Shown in pieces: positions 43,336 through 51,495 of a stretch of 64,000 bases of DNA (position 1 is the stretch's first letter; each line of letters begins with the position of its first letter). Source of the stretch: Streptomyces stelliscabiei. Lineage in GTDB: Bacteria; Actinomycetota; Actinomycetes; Streptomycetales; Streptomycetaceae. Location: contig NZ_JADBGF010000001.1 in the NCBI RefSeq assembly GCF_014873495.1, positions 9,982,001 through 10,046,000 of the forward strand, read 5' to 3'. Under the pieces are notes generated by a model. The model saw only the letters and a list, made by a program, of their open reading frames with translations. It did not search any database and was not told the DNA's origin. The position numbers and the translations under genes were made by a program.

Positions 43336-44637
43336 GTGCGCAGGCCCGTCGATGGTGAGGTACATGTTCACTACAGCCAGATCTATGTCGAAAGCGACCC
43401 GGACGGGGTCGGCCCCGGCCTGGCGGAGGCGTTCGCCGGGCAGAGCAGCGGACTGTGCGGGGCGGCGATTCCCGGCGCGCTGTGGCTGACGACGGGGTTG
43501 CACACCGGCAGCGTCGGATTCACCGTCGAAGTCCACGACGAGGCCCCGCCGTTGGACCCGAAATGGGAGGACGTCGTGGAGGTGTCCTTCCGCCCGCTGT
43601 CCGCCACCAGCGTGCTCATGCAATGGGCAGGCGAGGACTCCTGGGCGCTCGACCTGGACAGGATCGACTACCGGGTGCGCTACTGCGCCACCGGCATGGA
43701 CGCGGCACGCAAGCGGGACACCCGAATGGACGACGATCCCCAACTCGACAGATACCTGCTGCAGTTCTGGCCCGCGTCGCCTCGGCCCGACCAGGTACTC
43801 AAGCAGACCTCGCACAACGCCGCCTACTGGCACGACTATGCCCGACAGCAGCCGCCCCCTCCCACCTCCGCCGAACGCGCCGCAGCCGAAGACCAAGCCC
43901 GCCTCGCCGAGCAACAAGCAGAACGAGAAAGCCAGCTCGCTCACGAGCGGTGGGAATGGGGCGGACAACTGCCCAGTCAGGCCCTGCGCACCGTCGGCGG
44001 CAACGTCCGAGGCCTGCTCGCTTTCGACCCCGCACTCCTGCACGCCATCGACGCCGCCGGTCCCGCCACCCAGCGCGCGGTGGCCCTGTGCGCGGCCCGA
44101 CGGGCCTGCGAGAGGGCCGGTCTGACCGGCCTGGACTGGATCGCCGACGCACTCACGGCCCTGGCCGCCGGCCGTCCGCTGCCGCCGCCCTTGGACGACC
44201 GGGACCACATGTGGCGGGTGCTGGATGTGGACCAGAGTGTCCCGAACAGGACCGTCGCTCGGGCCGTCCCGCCTCGACGGTCGCCCTACCGTACGTCCGG
44301 CCCTTCAAGGGACCATGTGCTTCTGCGGAAGCCCTCACCGGCGTCACCGCCGGTGGTGGGCCCCGCGGCTGCTGTGGTGAATCCGCCGAGCCCGTCCGCA
44401 CCGCAGCCCGACGACAGCCCGGCGCACACCATGACCATCGTCTTCGGCGCACCCGACCCGTCCCTGCGGATGTCGCAGCCGCACATGGCCCTGCCCGCAC
44501 TGGTCGATGCCGCAGCAGCCGACCCGCTCCAGGCCGCCCTGGACGCGGTATACGCGGGCGTGGTCACCTACGGCGAGGACTACCCGGCGTTCCTCGAAGA
44601 GATCTGGTCCGCGCTGCGCGCCGGCCTCGGCCTCTAG
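43336..44637 (+). CDS. Large Streptomyces hypothetical protein
   Basis: The 433-residue protein begins VRRPVDGEVHVHYSQIYVES. Its first 130 residues (DPDGVGPGLAEAFAGQSSGL, PGALWLTTGLHTGSVGFTVE, PLDPKWEDVVEVSF) form a compact domain common in Streptomyces and often annotated only as hypothetical. A helical part follows (AERAAAEDQARLAEQQAERE), then a Pro-rich linker and a C-terminal helical end. No signal peptide or membrane segment. GGAGG lies 7 bp before the GTG. The first domain may bind a ligand; the function is unknown. Confidence 0.72.
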   Translation: MRRPVDGEVHVHYSQIYVESDPDGVGPGLAEAFAGQSSGLCGAAIPGALWLTTGLHTGSVGFTVEVHDEAPPLDPKWEDVVEVSFRPLSATSVLMQWAGEDSWALDLDRIDYRVRYCATGMDAARKRDTRMDDDPQLDRYLLQFWPASPRPDQVLKQTSHNAAYWHDYARQQPPPPTSAERAAAEDQARLAEQQAERESQLAHERWEWGGQLPSQALRTVGGNVRGLLAFDPALLHAIDAAGPATQRAVALCAARRACERAGLTGLDWIADALTALAAGRPLPPPLDDRDHMWRVLDVDQSVPNRTVARAVPPRRSPYRTSGPSRDHVLLRKPSPASPPVVGPAAAVVNPPSPSAPQPDDSPAHTMTIVFGAPDPSLRMSQPHMALPALVDAAAADPLQAALDAVYAGVVTYGEDYPAFLEEIWSALRAGLGL

Positions 44638-45026
44638 CCTGCGCTATCACCTGCCGCATCGTCCGGATCTTTCGCTACTGAAATCCTCCGTACGGTCCGA
44701 CGGTTGGCTGCAGGACCGCTACGACGCGCGCGCAAAGGCCTGCTTACCGGAGGGCAGGCACGGCGTTCAGCCAAGTCCCCGGCCCCCGGTGGACGGCGAC
44801 GGCCGCCTCCTGTACTGCGACCACGGCGGACGCGAGGTGACCCCGGCCACATCGCATGCTCAAGAAGAACGCCCCGGACTGGTACGAGGGCGTCCATGAA
44901 CACCGGACCAGTCCGCACCCCGCGACACGCAGCTAAAACTCTGCAACCGTTGCGCACCCTCGATGGTCAAACGATCGGATGTGAACAACCGGTATCCCAT
45001 CCCTTCATCCAACTCCTGGAGACTCT
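44638..45026. other. Gap of about 390 bp without a recognised gene
   Basis: No family match on either strand. A plus-strand piece near 44860 (LKKNAPDWYEGVHEHRTSPH) looks weakly protein-like. The last 100 bp, which are relatively AT-rich, should include the promoter of the FG-GAP gene. Confidence 0.45.
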
Positions 45027-46475
45027 GTGCCTCTTCGCACCAGCCGTCGTACGATCCCCGGCACCGCCCGTCGTACGAGCAGCCGCACGGTCGCGGGCAG
45101 CGCGGCCGTCGCCGCCGCGCTGCTGGCCGCTCCGCTCGTCGTCGCCGCCCCGGCTGCAGCAGTCCCGAAGGCACCGATCGCCGACTTCAACGGCGACGGT
45201 TTCGCCGACCTCGCGACCGCGGCGCCCGAGGCCACCGTGTCTGGTGTCGAGTTCGCCGGCTATGTCGCCGTCGTCCACGGCTCCGCGGCCGGCGCCGACA
45301 CCGCGCACCCGCTGATCGTCTCGCAGGCCCTGTCGTGGGTGCCCGGTGAGCCCTCGCCCTATCGCTTCGGCATGTCCACGGCCGCACGCGACCTCGACGG
45401 TGACGGCTACACCGACCTCGTGGTCGGCGCCTACCGGGGTGCCGCCGTGCTGTGGGGCTCCCCGAGCGGCCTGACCTCGGCCACGGCGCTCAGCGGCACC
45501 GTCAGCAAACTGGCCGGCGGCGACTTCAACGGCGACGGCAAGGACGATCTCGCCCTCGGCAATGACGGCGTCCTCCAGGTCCGCCTGGGACCGTTCACCC
45601 GTGACGGCGCCCCGGCGGGCACCAACGTCTTTCCGGTGAACGAGAAGAAGGAGACCTGGGACGTCATCGCCGGTGACATGAACGGTGACGGAAAGGACGA
45701 CCTCGTCACCACCCACGGCTTCGAGGAGCGGTCGTACGGAACGCTCTGGTGGCCGGGCACCGCGACCGGCATCGACACCGAGCACTCCAGGTCCACCGGG
45801 TCCGCCTCCGTCGGCGGTGTTGTCGCCGACGTGAACATGGACGGCTACGGCGACTATGTCGGACGGCAGGTCGACGCCGTCTCCGAGATGCGGATGTACG
45901 AGGCGGGCAACGTCCGGGTCGTCTACGGCGGCCCGGACGGACCGAGCACGCGGGTCACGCGCATCACGCAGAACACGGCCGGCGTGCCCGGCGTCTCCGA
46001 GGACGGCCACCGGAACGACGACGACAGCGACTACGGTGACCAGTTCGGCGCCTCACTGGCCGCCGGTGACGTGACGGGCGACGGCTACCCGGACATCGCG
46101 GTCGGCGTCCCCGGCGAGGACATCGGCTCCGTACGCGACGCCGGTTCGGTCGTCCTGCTGAAGGGCGGTGCCTCCGGGCTCACCGGCACCGGAGCGCAGG
46201 CCTTCGACCAGTCCGACTCCGGAGTGCCTGGGGCCTCCGAGGCCGGTGACGAGTTCGGCGGCAACGTCGCCCTGCTCGACGTGAACGCCAACGACCGCGC
46301 CGACCTCGCCGTCGCCGCACCCAAGGAGGACGGCACGTACAAGAACTCCGGAGCGGTGTGGCTGTTCCGCGGCTCCAGGGCCGGGCTGACCACGACCAAC
46401 ATCACGTCGTTCGGGCCCTCGGTCCTGGGGGCGCCGGAGAAGGGGGCGCTCTTCGGCCGCGAGTTCGCCAAGTAG
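45027..46475 (+). CDS. Secreted FG-GAP (integrin-alpha-like) repeat protein
   Basis: The 482-residue protein starts at a GTG with GGAG 5 bp upstream. The signal peptide (about residues 15-46) ends in a run of alanines. The rest is a seven-blade FG-GAP/VCBS beta-propeller with calcium loops of the form D-x-N-G-D-G-x-x-D-L: DFNGDGFADLATAAP, DLDGDGYTDLVVGA, DFNGDGKDDLALGN, DMNGDGKDDLV, DVNMDGYGDYVG, DVTGDGYPDIAVGVPGED and DVNANDRADLAVAAP. It is exported and probably binds a surface polymer or protein. Such proteins are common in Streptomyces and mostly uncharacterised. It stands alone. Confidence 0.93.
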   Translation: MPLRTSRRTIPGTARRTSSRTVAGSAAVAAALLAAPLVVAAPAAAVPKAPIADFNGDGFADLATAAPEATVSGVEFAGYVAVVHGSAAGADTAHPLIVSQALSWVPGEPSPYRFGMSTAARDLDGDGYTDLVVGAYRGAAVLWGSPSGLTSATALSGTVSKLAGGDFNGDGKDDLALGNDGVLQVRLGPFTRDGAPAGTNVFPVNEKKETWDVIAGDMNGDGKDDLVTTHGFEERSYGTLWWPGTATGIDTEHSRSTGSASVGGVVADVNMDGYGDYVGRQVDAVSEMRMYEAGNVRVVYGGPDGPSTRVTRITQNTAGVPGVSEDGHRNDDDSDYGDQFGASLAAGDVTGDGYPDIAVGVPGEDIGSVRDAGSVVLLKGGASGLTGTGAQAFDQSDSGVPGASEAGDEFGGNVALLDVNANDRADLAVAAPKEDGTYKNSGAVWLFRGSRAGLTTTNITSFGPSVLGAPEKGALFGREFAK

Positions 46476-46738
46476 GTTCACCACGTGCCGTGCGCCCGGG
46501 TCCCCGTCCCGATGGCCCGGGCCCACGGCCCTTCGGGGCAGGAGTCCAGCCCGCGCACTGGCACCCGCACGGGTTTCGCCGCTCAGCAGCGTCCGGTCCG
46601 GGGTCTGTCGTACGAGCGGTGCAACAAGGGAGTGTGGCCATGACTACCTCCCGCACCGCCCGCAGCCCCACCCCCACCACCGGTCGGTCGTACGTGTCAC
46701 GGTGCGTCTGAAGTATCTGCCACCTCCTGAGCGTGCGG

Positions 46739-47278
46739 TCAGGCGGCGTAGGAGGCGAGCAGTTCGTTGTACTGCTTGGCGGCGGTGTTCAGGTCCTGGT
46801 CGGAAAGGCCGAAGGCGGTGCCGTACAGCTTGACCATCGGCTGGATGTCGAACTGGCACAGCCGCAGGGTGGCGTGCCAGTTGCTGAGGAGGGTCTCGAC
46901 GGTGGCTTGGTTCGGGCCTTCGGGGGTGTAGTGGTCGGCGGGGACGCCGGTGGTGACGGCGACGACGGCCTTCTTGCCGGCCAGCTGTGAGACGGAGCCG
47001 TCCATGGTGAAGGCCCAGCCGAGGGTGAAGACCTTGTCCTGCCACTGCTTGAACAGCGGGGTGGTGTTGTACCAGAACACCGGGTGCTGGAAGACGATCA
47101 CGTCGTGCTCGGCCAGCAGTGCCTGCTCGGCGTCGGCGTCGATCTGGAAGTCGGGGTAGGTGGCGTAGAGGTCGTGCACGGTGACATGGGCCAGGTCGCG
47201 GACGGCGTTCACCAGGGCCTTGTTGGCCTTGGACCGGGACAGGTCGGGGTGACCTACGACAAGAAGGACCTTGGACAT
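46739..47278 (-). CDS. Flavodoxin-like NAD(P)H oxidoreductase
   Basis: The 179-residue protein belongs to the modulator-of-drug-activity B/KefF family. VLLVVGHPDLSRSKANKALV is the phosphate-binding loop of the FMN fold, HDVIVFQHPVFWYNTTPLFK the W-Y-x-x-P-x-x-x-K substrate block near residue 70, and KKAVVAVTTGVPADHYTPEG the next strand and loop. It reduces quinones or nitro compounds with two electrons, using FMN. The ATG at 47278 has GAAAGG 10 bp upstream. It is the last of four redox genes that read in the same direction away from the MmyB-type regulator. Confidence 0.9.
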   Translation of the reverse strand: MSKVLLVVGHPDLSRSKANKALVNAVRDLAHVTVHDLYATYPDFQIDADAEQALLAEHDVIVFQHPVFWYNTTPLFKQWQDKVFTLGWAFTMDGSVSQLAGKKAVVAVTTGVPADHYTPEGPNQATVETLLSNWHATLRLCQFDIQPMVKLYGTAFGLSDQDLNTAAKQYNELLASYAA

Positions 47279-47376
47279 GATGAGAAAACCTTTCGGTGAT
47301 CAGTGATCAGTGAAGCGGGTGCGACGGATGAGGGTTGGTCGGGTGCGACGGGTCAGCAGGTCGCCAGGGCGTCGGA

Positions 47377-48357
47377 TCACCGATCGACGGTGGCCATGTT
47401 CGCCTCGTCGTGGCGCTCGCCCGCGGCCGGTGTGAGGTTGTTCAGTCGGTCGAGCTGAGCGGCGCTGAGTTCGATGCCGTCGGCGGCGGTGTTCTCCTCG
47501 ACGCGCGCGACTCGCCGGGTGCCGGGGATGGGCGCGATGTCGTCGCCGCGGGTCAGCAGCCAGGCCAGTGCGGTCTGGGCCGGGGTGGCGCCGATCTCGG
47601 CGCCGATGGCCTGTACTTCGTCGACGATGCGCAGGTTGCGCTGGAAGTTCTCGCCGGTGAAGCGCGGGTTGGTCTTGCGCCAGTCGTCCTCGGTGAAGTC
47701 GTCGACGGTGCGGATCTGCCCGGTCAGGAGGCCGTGGCCGAGCGGCGAGTAGGGCACGAATCCTATGCCCAACTCCCGCAGCAGCGGCAGGATTTCCGTC
47801 TCGACGTCACGGGTCCACAGGGAGTATTCGGTCTGCAGCGCGGCTATCGGGTGCACCGCGTGGGCGCGGCGGATCGTGGCGGGGCCGGCCTCGGAGAGTC
47901 CGATGTGGCGCACCTTGCCCTCGGCGACCAGTTCGGCCAGCGCGCCGATGGTCTCCTCGATGGGGGTGTTCGGGTCGACGCGGTGCTGGTAGTAGAGGTC
48001 GATGCGGTCGGTGCCGAGCCGCAGGAGCGAGCCTTCGACCGCGGTCTTCACGTTGTGGGCGCTGCTGTCGATGACGCCGGGGCCGTCGCCGGCATGGGAG
48101 ACGAGACCGAACTTCGTCGCCACGACGACGTCGTCGCGGCGCCCCTTGATGGCCTTGCCGACGATTTCCTCGCTGTGGAAGGGGCCGTAGATCTCGGCGG
48201 TGTCGATGTGGGTGACTCCGAGGTCCAGCGCACGGTGGATGGTGCGGATCGATTCGGCGTCATCGAGGCCCCCGCCCGAGGTGTAGGTGCCGGCCATGGT
48301 CATGGCTCCCAGCCCGATGCGGGAGACATCGAGTCCGCCCAGTGATACGTGCTTCAT
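47377..48357 (-). CDS. Aldo/keto reductase
   Basis: The 326-residue (beta/alpha)8 enzyme starts MKHVSLGGLDVSRIGLGAMT. The AKR catalytic set is visible: Asp in THIDTAEIYG, Tyr in the same block (near residue 57), Lys in VVVATKFG and His in LYYQHRVDP. The NADPH-binding end has PIPGTRRVARVEEN. It is closest to the AKR11/13-like family often acting on ketones or aldehydes in stress response. The ATG at 48357 has AAGGAG 6 bp upstream. It stands 98 bp upstream of the flavodoxin-like gene and 294 bp behind the F420-type gene. The substrate is unknown. Confidence 0.92.
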   Translation of the reverse strand: MKHVSLGGLDVSRIGLGAMTMAGTYTSGGGLDDAESIRTIHRALDLGVTHIDTAEIYGPFHSEEIVGKAIKGRRDDVVVATKFGLVSHAGDGPGVIDSSAHNVKTAVEGSLLRLGTDRIDLYYQHRVDPNTPIEETIGALAELVAEGKVRHIGLSEAGPATIRRAHAVHPIAALQTEYSLWTRDVETEILPLLRELGIGFVPYSPLGHGLLTGQIRTVDDFTEDDWRKTNPRFTGENFQRNLRIVDEVQAIGAEIGATPAQTALAWLLTRGDDIAPIPGTRRVARVEENTAADGIELSAAQLDRLNNLTPAAGERHDEANMATVDR

Positions 48358-48651
48358 CAGGTACTCCTTGTCGTGACGGCCGTCAGGCCGGTCGGTGGTC
48401 GTGCGTGGTGGGGAGCGCCGCCGGCCGGCGGAGCCGTGCTGGGGTGATCCGCGCGCTGTCGGCGCGGGCGCCGTTGCCCGGGTAGCGGGACAGAGCCGTC
48501 GATGCACCCGGCGGCTGCCGGTCTCGGCCGGGGCATGGTGCTCAGGCGTGAGCGCCGTCGTAGGTCGGGCTTGCGAGGAGGGTGGGGTCCGGCGATGGTG
48601 TGGCCGGGGCCAGGCGGCGGGGGATCGGCGGGCTGAACCGGCTGCGCCGCG

Positions 48652-49134
48652 TCAGTGCTCGTGGGTCGCCGGCTCCAGAACGAGGACCGGGATCTCACGG
48701 GTGGTGTTCTCCTGGTACGTGGCGTAGTCGGGGAACGCCTCGACGGCTCGGGCCCACCACAGGGCCCTCTCGTCCCCGGTCACCTCGCGTGCCACCATGT
48801 CCCGGCGCACCGGGCCGTCCTGCAGCTCCACCCGGGGGTCGGCCACCGCGTTGCGGTACCAGACAGGGTGGGTGGGGGCTCCTGCCATGGAGGCGATGGC
48901 GGCGTGGGAGCCGTCGTGCTCCACCCGCATGACCGGCGTCTTGCGGATCTTGCCGCTTCTCGCGCCCAGGGTGGTCAGGATGACGACGGGCAGGTCCCGG
49001 AGCCTCTCGTCTTCTTCACGCGTGACCAGGACACTCAGCGTGGTTCCCTGCGTACCGCCCGAGCTTTCGTACAGCGCGACCTGGTCACGTACGAACTGCG
49101 CCTTGCTCGGCTCGTAGTCGCCTTTGAGGGGCAT
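48652..49134 (-). CDS. Deazaflavin (F420)-dependent nitroreductase-family protein
   Basis: The 160-residue protein is a split-barrel Ddn-type enzyme. VVILTTLGARSGKIRKTPVM is the conserved F420-phosphate-binding block near residue 55, followed by SMAGAPTHPVWYRNAVADPR and WWARAVEAFPDYATYQENT. Such enzymes use reduced F420 to reduce quinones or nitro groups in Actinobacteria. The ATG at 49134 has GAGGGA 5 bp upstream, and only 10 bp separate it from the stop of the SDR gene, so the two form an operon. Confidence 0.9.
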   Translation of the reverse strand: MPLKGDYEPSKAQFVRDQVALYESSGGTQGTTLSVLVTREEDERLRDLPVVILTTLGARSGKIRKTPVMRVEHDGSHAAIASMAGAPTHPVWYRNAVADPRVELQDGPVRRDMVAREVTGDERALWWARAVEAFPDYATYQENTTREIPVLVLEPATHEH

Positions 49135-49144
49135 GTTGTCCCTC

Positions 49145-49990
49145 TCAGGCGTGGGCGTCGTCGTAGGCCAGGCTGTCGCCCAGTTCGCGGGAGGCTTCGG
49201 CCTGGGCGAGGAGTTCCTTCGCCTTGGCCTCTGCGGCCTCGATGGCGTCCGAGCCGGCGACGAATCGCAGCAAGGGCCTCTCCTGGTCGGCGATGGTGAG
49301 GAGGGCGCGGGCGAGCTTGGCGGGGTCGCCGGGCTGCCGGCCGTTCATGTTCTTCATGCCCTCGATCCGCGGGGCGGTGCGCGGGGCGTAGTCGTCGATG
49401 GACAGCTCGGGCCAGGTGGTGGAGCCGTCCACGAGAAGTTCGGTGCGGAAGTAGCCGGGCTCCACGATCGTGGTGTGGATGTTGTACGGCTCGACGTCGT
49501 GGCGCAGGGACTCCATCCAGCCCTCTTCCGCGAACTTGGAGGCGGCGTACGCGGAGGTGAACTCCATGCCGACCAGGCCGGCGGTCGAGGTGATGGTGAT
49601 GATGTGGCCCGCGCGCTGCTTGCGCAGGACGGGCAGGACGGCGCGGGTGACGTTCATCGGGCCGAAGAGGTTGGTCTCGAACTGCCGGCGCATCTGCCCG
49701 GGCGAGATCTCCTCGAAGTAGCCGGTGAAGAGGTTCCCGGCGTTGTTGATGAGGACGTCGATGCGGCCGAAGCGGTCGACTGCTGCCTGCGCGGCGGCCT
49801 CGGCGTCCTCCAGGATGGTGACGTCGAGCCTGGTGACCAGCAGGTTGTCCTGAGGCCCGCCCAGGGTCTTCTCGACCTCCTCGGGGCGGCGGCCGGTGGC
49901 GACGACCTGGTGGCCTGCGGCGAGGGCCTCGCGGGCGATGTCCGTGCCCAGACCGCGTCCGGCACCGGTGACGAGAATGACCTTGCTCAT
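49145..49990 (-). CDS. Short-chain dehydrogenase/reductase (classical)
   Basis: The 281-residue enzyme has the classical SDR motifs: T-G-A-G-R-G-L-G at residues 8-15, D-V near residue 56, N-N-A-G near 83, Ser in ITITSTAGLVG, and the catalytic Y-x-x-x-K in YAASKFAEEG near residue 152. It uses NADP(H), judged from the R-R after strand 2 (ATGRRPEEV). AAGGA lies 7 bp upstream of the ATG. It heads the operon with the F420-type gene and is divergent from the MmyB-type regulator, a pairing seen often in Streptomyces. Confidence 0.93.
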   Translation of the reverse strand: MSKVILVTGAGRGLGTDIAREALAAGHQVVATGRRPEEVEKTLGGPQDNLLVTRLDVTILEDAEAAAQAAVDRFGRIDVLINNAGNLFTGYFEEISPGQMRRQFETNLFGPMNVTRAVLPVLRKQRAGHIITITSTAGLVGMEFTSAYAASKFAEEGWMESLRHDVEPYNIHTTIVEPGYFRTELLVDGSTTWPELSIDDYAPRTAPRIEGMKNMNGRQPGDPAKLARALLTIADQERPLLRFVAGSDAIEAAEAKAKELLAQAEASRELGDSLAYDDAHA

Positions 49991-50242
49991 AGGGGGTTCC
50001 TTTCAGGCGCCGTGATCCGGCGCCCGCTGTGTGCGGGGTGAAGCATGGAGCGCCGACAGAGCCGACAGCGCTACAGAGGAGGCCCGGACCGGCGGCACAA
50101 GCGCCGGCCGTCCGGACGGTTCACACGCCGTGGGCGGTGCACCAGCAACAGAACCGCTTGTCACGGGAGTGTGGGAGTCCCTCTTGAAGGGGGCACTGAC
50201 AGGGACCCCCAACCCGGCCGGAGCACTCGTAGAGTGAAACGC

Positions 50243-51193
50243 ATGGCAGGCAGAAACGACCCAAAAGGCACCGATCGGGATATTCGCGATGATTTCCGTG
50301 CGGAGATCCGGGAATTCCTGGGCACCCGACGGGCCCGGATCACCCCCGAGCAGGCCGGGCTGCCCCTGTACGGCGGAGAACGCCGACGGGTCACCGGGCT
50401 GCGCCGCGAGGAAGTCGCTCTCCTCGCGGGCATCTCCAGCGAGTACTACACCCGGATGGAGCGCGGCAACGCCACCGGCGTCTCCGAGAGCGTCATCGAG
50501 GGCATCGCGCAAGCACTGCAGCTCGACGAGGCCGAACGCATCCACCTGCTCGACCTCCTGCGCGGCGCCGCCACGACCCGCCCGCCACGCCGCCGCCCCA
50601 CTCAGCAGCGTGTACGGCCCGCGGTGCAGCGCGTCCTGGACTCAATGGCCGGCACCCCCGCGTTCATCCTCAGCGGACGCGGGGACATCCTGGCCGCCAA
50701 CCACCTCGGACGCGCCCTCTTCTCCCCCGTCTACGCCGTCCCCGTACGGCCGCCGAACAACGCCCGGTTCGTCTTCCTCAGCCCGCACGCGACCGAGTTC
50801 TTCCGCCACTGGGACGAAGTCGCCAATGACACGGTCGCCATGCTGCGCGCCGAGGCCGGCCGCGACCTCTACGACCGACGGCTGACGGACCTGATCGGGG
50901 AGCTGTCCACCCGCAGCGAGGAATTCCGTCGCCGCTGGGCGGCCCACAACGTCCGCATGCACACCACCGGCGTGAAGCTCCTCCACCACCCGGTCGTCGG
51001 CGACCTCGACCTCCCCTTCGAAACCTTCCCGCTCCCCGACGGCCCCAGCCAGTTCCTCCTCACCTACACCGCCGAGCCCCACTCACCCTCCCAGGACGCC
51101 CTGAACGTGCTGGCCAGCTGGGCCGCGACCAACGACGAGTCCGCGCCGGCCGACGATTTCCAGCCCGCCGACACGGGCGACACCCCCGACTGA
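50243..51193 (+). CDS. MmyB-type XRE transcriptional regulator
   Basis: The 316-residue regulator starts MAGRNDPKGTDRDIRDDFRA. The HTH (residues 25-95) has RRARITPEQAGLPLYGGERR, then RVTGLRREEVALLAGISSEY. The MmyB ligand-binding domain follows (residues 130-300), ending in VKLLHHPVVGDLDLPFETFP. MmyB domains resemble PAS folds and bind fatty acids or methylenomycin-like molecules. The ATG at 50243 fits the family start. It is divergent from the SDR/F420 operon, which it probably represses or activates. A strong terminator lies 75 bp downstream. Confidence 0.92.
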   Translation: MAGRNDPKGTDRDIRDDFRAEIREFLGTRRARITPEQAGLPLYGGERRRVTGLRREEVALLAGISSEYYTRMERGNATGVSESVIEGIAQALQLDEAERIHLLDLLRGAATTRPPRRRPTQQRVRPAVQRVLDSMAGTPAFILSGRGDILAANHLGRALFSPVYAVPVRPPNNARFVFLSPHATEFFRHWDEVANDTVAMLRAEAGRDLYDRRLTDLIGELSTRSEEFRRRWAAHNVRMHTTGVKLLHHPVVGDLDLPFETFPLPDGPSQFLLTYTAEPHSPSQDALNVLASWAATNDESAPADDFQPADTGDTPD

Positions 51194-51267
51194 CCGACGA
51201 GCCAGGCCAGTCGATCTGCGGAAACCCGTGCCGAGAAGCGGCAGCAGACGCCCGGGGCTGCCCCATT

Positions 51268-51300
51268 CGGCCTTCCCCTGGCCCGTCCAGGGGAAGGCCG
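51268..51300 (+). terminator. Perfect hairpin terminator after the MmyB-type gene
   Basis: CGGCCTTCCCCTGG (51268-51281) pairs 14 of 14 with CCAGGGGAAGGCCG (51287-51300) across a 5-nt loop. Confidence 0.85.
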
Positions 51301-51495
51301 GGCGCTGATCTCCTCGTAGAGCCCCTTCCTGCACAGCGCTGGTCTGAGCCTGCGGGAGTCGTGTCCCTGAGTGCGGGAGGACATCGGACCCTGGGAACTG
51401 GCATTAGTGTCAGTGGTCTTGTAGCGGGAGGCGAGGGAGCCGGCCGGTCCCGTCAGTCGGCAGCGGCCTCGGACCGCGCCGGACATGGGGGCCAT

